Below are positions 61,701 through 64,000 of a stretch of 64,000 nt of DNA, in pieces. The notes below the pieces were generated by a model. The model was not told the DNA's origin. It worked only from the letters and a program-made list of their open reading frames with translations, and searched no databases. Both the position numbers and the translations under genes were made by a program. This stretch comes from Mugil cephalus (Eukaryota > Chordata > Actinopteri > Mugiliformes > Mugilidae), in NCBI RefSeq assembly GCF_022458985.1, contig NC_061779.1, positions 16,289,001-16,353,000 of the forward strand, in the 5' to 3' direction. Position 1 is the stretch's first letter; each line of letters starts with the position of its first letter.

Positions 61701-64000
61701 GTTTGATGCTGGTATAGTGGTAAGTGTAATGTCGAACCGCTGTGTGTTGTTTGTGGGCATTTGCTGGTGTCTAATAAAACCACCCTGCGTTTGATTAGAT
61801 GTCTCCTCATGTAGCACATCCTCTAGTGAAGCCCCTTTCCCACTCCCACGTTTTAAAAACATAAATCTACATCATCATCTTTTAGGAACATATCCTGAAT
61901 TTGGCTTAAATGAAAAGTGAAGAAGCAACACACCAGGATAAAATTCTCAAAGTATTCAAAGTCTGTAAGACTTTATACTACATGTTATAGATGGGACCCA
62001 GACCTGAAAGCACATCCCAGTATCTGAACAGTTGTACAGGGTCCATGTGTGGAAGGGGCTACAATATATGTGTTATCTTCACCATCATTTCAAGCTGCAT
62101 TTGGTACTTGGTTGTTTCTGATCACATAGGTCACTAATGGTCATTCTTGGCTGGCTGTCATAATCTAACAAGCCTTCAACGCATGTAAAATTGCTCGGGT
62201 GACCTCACTCTCGGTTGACTTTCAGTATTTGGTCAGAAAAAAAAAATTAAAATAAAAATCCATCTTAACCTGAAGCTTTCAGATCACTAAGTAGTGTTGT
62301 TGGCACTAGTGACACCAGGATTTTAATCGTGGGTGGACTTCCAAGTAAAATGGATGGGCCAATTAAAATAGTAAGGGGGGGAAAAATGGTTTCCCCTTCA
62401 TCTGCATTTCAGCGCTTTTCTGCAGCTCTGAGCTGAGGACAGCGACACAAGTAGCTTCCCTGTGTGGCTCTTGTATCACTGTCCAGCTTGCAGGGAATCC
62501 GCCAGAAATCATTTCAGAAAATCAGAACTGTATCAGCATGACTTGTATAAACGATAACAAATCAAGTCAGCTGATTAATAATCACATATGCACAAAATTC
62601 AATTTGAATTTACTGGTGGGACTTGGGGCTTGTTACAGCAGGAGACAGTGGGGCTTAGTGATGAACGCAGAAAGAGTTTTCTGATATTCCAGTGAATCAG
62701 TCAGTTCCTTTTCCCAAGCTGGACGGTAACTCGTCACTCATCTTGCTTAAAACAGCAGGAGTTTCCTTCATCTCAGAGCTTTTCTTTTATTTTTTGTGAA
62801 TTTAAATGAAAAAAAAAATGAGCTGCTTGACTTTGCTATGTTAATTTTAGTTTTTATTAGCTAATAGCTGCCACCTGTTTCTGTCCCAAGCTTTTTTGCT
62901 TGAAATGCTTGCGCCATTCATTTCAATGGATCACTTCCTGGTGATGATGCAGCCTGTGAGTGGGCACAAGCTGCTGATTGGCTGATAAGCTTTCACTGAA
63001 AAAGTACCTCGGGCTGAGCAGCTAGAATGAAAACTAATGGTGTATCCGAACCTATGCCCGGTTCATAGGCAACTCGCGTGACACAGTGATGTGTGTAATA
63101 CATGATTAGTGCCTCCCACGGTGATGGATTGTATTACATGCTTCGCTGCGTCGCTCACATTTGCTGTGAACCAGGCTTTACTCACTATGGGCCTGGGCCC
63201 AATAGTAACGGGTGCTTGTTGGTGATTTCTGTGTCACTTGATTATGATGAACCGGGTGAGGAGATGATATGGAGGTTCATTCATCTCCGGCGAGATTTCT
63301 TGTAACACATGTTAACTAAATTCCATAAGCGGTTCCTGGACAGGTAAACACAGATGTAGTTAATACATTTAAAAAGTAGTTTAAAACAGTTTTTAAACAC
63401 ATGACTGAACTCTGAAAGGTTTTAAAAAAATATATGATGGATTCTTATTTCTGTTTACAGTGGGTTTTCCTCATTAATGCACTCTGCTTTGGATTATTTT
63501 GATGTTCATTACCTTTAAATGACCATTCTCGCAGCATGTTTCATCAATATCTTTTACCTTATTCTCAACTTTCCTAAGTAATCGTTGAGAAATTTTAGTT
63601 GGCATTTTTATCTGTTCAGCAAACAATAACATTTGACAAGCAAATATATTGAACAAAGCTGTTAGCTAAACTAGCTAAGCCAACATAGTCAACAGATATT
63701 CAACTATATTGAGTGTCTTTGTACTTCCAGCAATTACTATTGGACTTTGGAGGTGGATGTCAGGCTACAACACAGGGATGCAGAGAGCCCCGCTGTATAA
63801 CTGATGCAAAACTATTTGATTTATCTGATTGAAATCATCAGAAAATTGCTAATAGTTCCCAGATTTAAGTGTCACAGCCTTGTAAAGAATCGGAGAGGAC
63901 GATCAAGAATCATAATTGTTAAAAAACACACAATACCAACCGTATGTTCTTCTTATTTTCAGGCGAAAGAGCGTCGCAAACTGGAAGCACTTAAAAAGAA
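58756..64000 (+). CDS. incenp: Inner centromere protein (INCENP), 5' part; runs off the window
   Basis: Exons: 58756-58895, 59047-59157, 59260-59840, 59960-60002, 60343-60403, 60493-60610, 60813-60843, 60977-61064, 61151-61291, 61702-61719, 63963 to the window end. They give 456 codons so far, in frame throughout. INCENP holds survivin and borealin with its N terminus and activates Aurora B with a C-terminal IN-box, which lies beyond this window. Visible family blocks: N-terminal helix with VWLEEIEQEA, then EPELMPKTPSQKK (conserved in human), a long Ser/Lys-rich middle, KTFLHTVQKNQLLM with IRSFIKHTTP (human RTFLHTVQRNQMLM), and the start of the charged single alpha-helix (AKERRKLEALKKK). The 18-nt exon 61702-61719 (FDAGIV) is the least certain. 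A candidate phosphorylation-rich RRSS/RRST cluster is in the large exon 4. Confidence 0.92.
61720..63962 (+). other. incenp intron 11
   Basis: A 2.2 kb intron, AT-rich. It ends in 'TTATTTTCAG' before the helix exon. Repeat-like phrases near 62300-62400 and 62900-63000 could be old transposons, but I could not find ends. No gene is supported. Confidence 0.5.

Overview
The window is vertebrate nuclear DNA and looks like a ray-finned fish, probably a spiny-rayed teleost. The evidence is six intron-rich genes with GT/AG splice sites and family proteins that align end to end with vertebrate orthologues. Introns are short, and the remnants of interspersed repeats are of kinds I recognise from teleost genomes. 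I cannot name the species. I found no bacterial-type genes, CRISPR array, tRNA or rRNA, and no new 'system'. The value here is six exon-level gene models plus several regulatory and structural oddities.

Layout, left to right. 1-1880 is sequence with no gene I can support. 1880-15600 (minus strand) is slc25a22, the mitochondrial glutamate carrier: coding exons 5789-9060, a 6 kb first intron, a promoter near 15.6 kb, and possibly a 3.9 kb 3' UTR. 15788-25573 (minus) is pidd1, the PIDDosome scaffold, with 15 coding exons and 971 residues. 25.7-28.2 kb is the divergent pidd1/pnpla2 promoter interval. 28265-33385 (plus) is pnpla2, adipose triglyceride lipase, with 9 exons and 497 residues. 35421-48049 (plus) is ppp1r12c, a myosin phosphatase targeting subunit, with 25 exons and 925 residues. 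52366-56871 (plus) is pgghg (ATHL1), a cytosolic collagen-glucoside hydrolase, with 13 exons and 697 residues. 58756 to the window end (plus) is the 5' part of incenp, the chromosomal passenger scaffold.

All reading frames were joined by hand across splice sites. The phases close exactly: the five complete CDSs give 939, 2916, 1494, 2778 and 2094 nt, all multiples of three. The genes are not an operon and do not share one pathway. slc25a22-pidd1-pnpla2 is a conserved vertebrate neighbourhood (human 11p15.5), and pgghg lies near it in human. ppp1r12c and incenp are elsewhere in human (19q and 11q). RPLP2, which sits between PIDD1 and PNPLA2 in human, is not visible here.

Points worth a second look: a p53-like site just upstream of the pidd1 start codon; four CCAAT boxes at 31-32 bp spacing upstream of pnpla2; a CHR/CCAAT cell-cycle promoter at incenp; a two-codon upstream ORF at ppp1r12c; a 26-bp inverted repeat carrying CRE-like cores in the putative slc25a22 3' UTR; loss of the second ROCK-type site in Ppp1r12c; a microexon in incenp; and nested transposon remnants.
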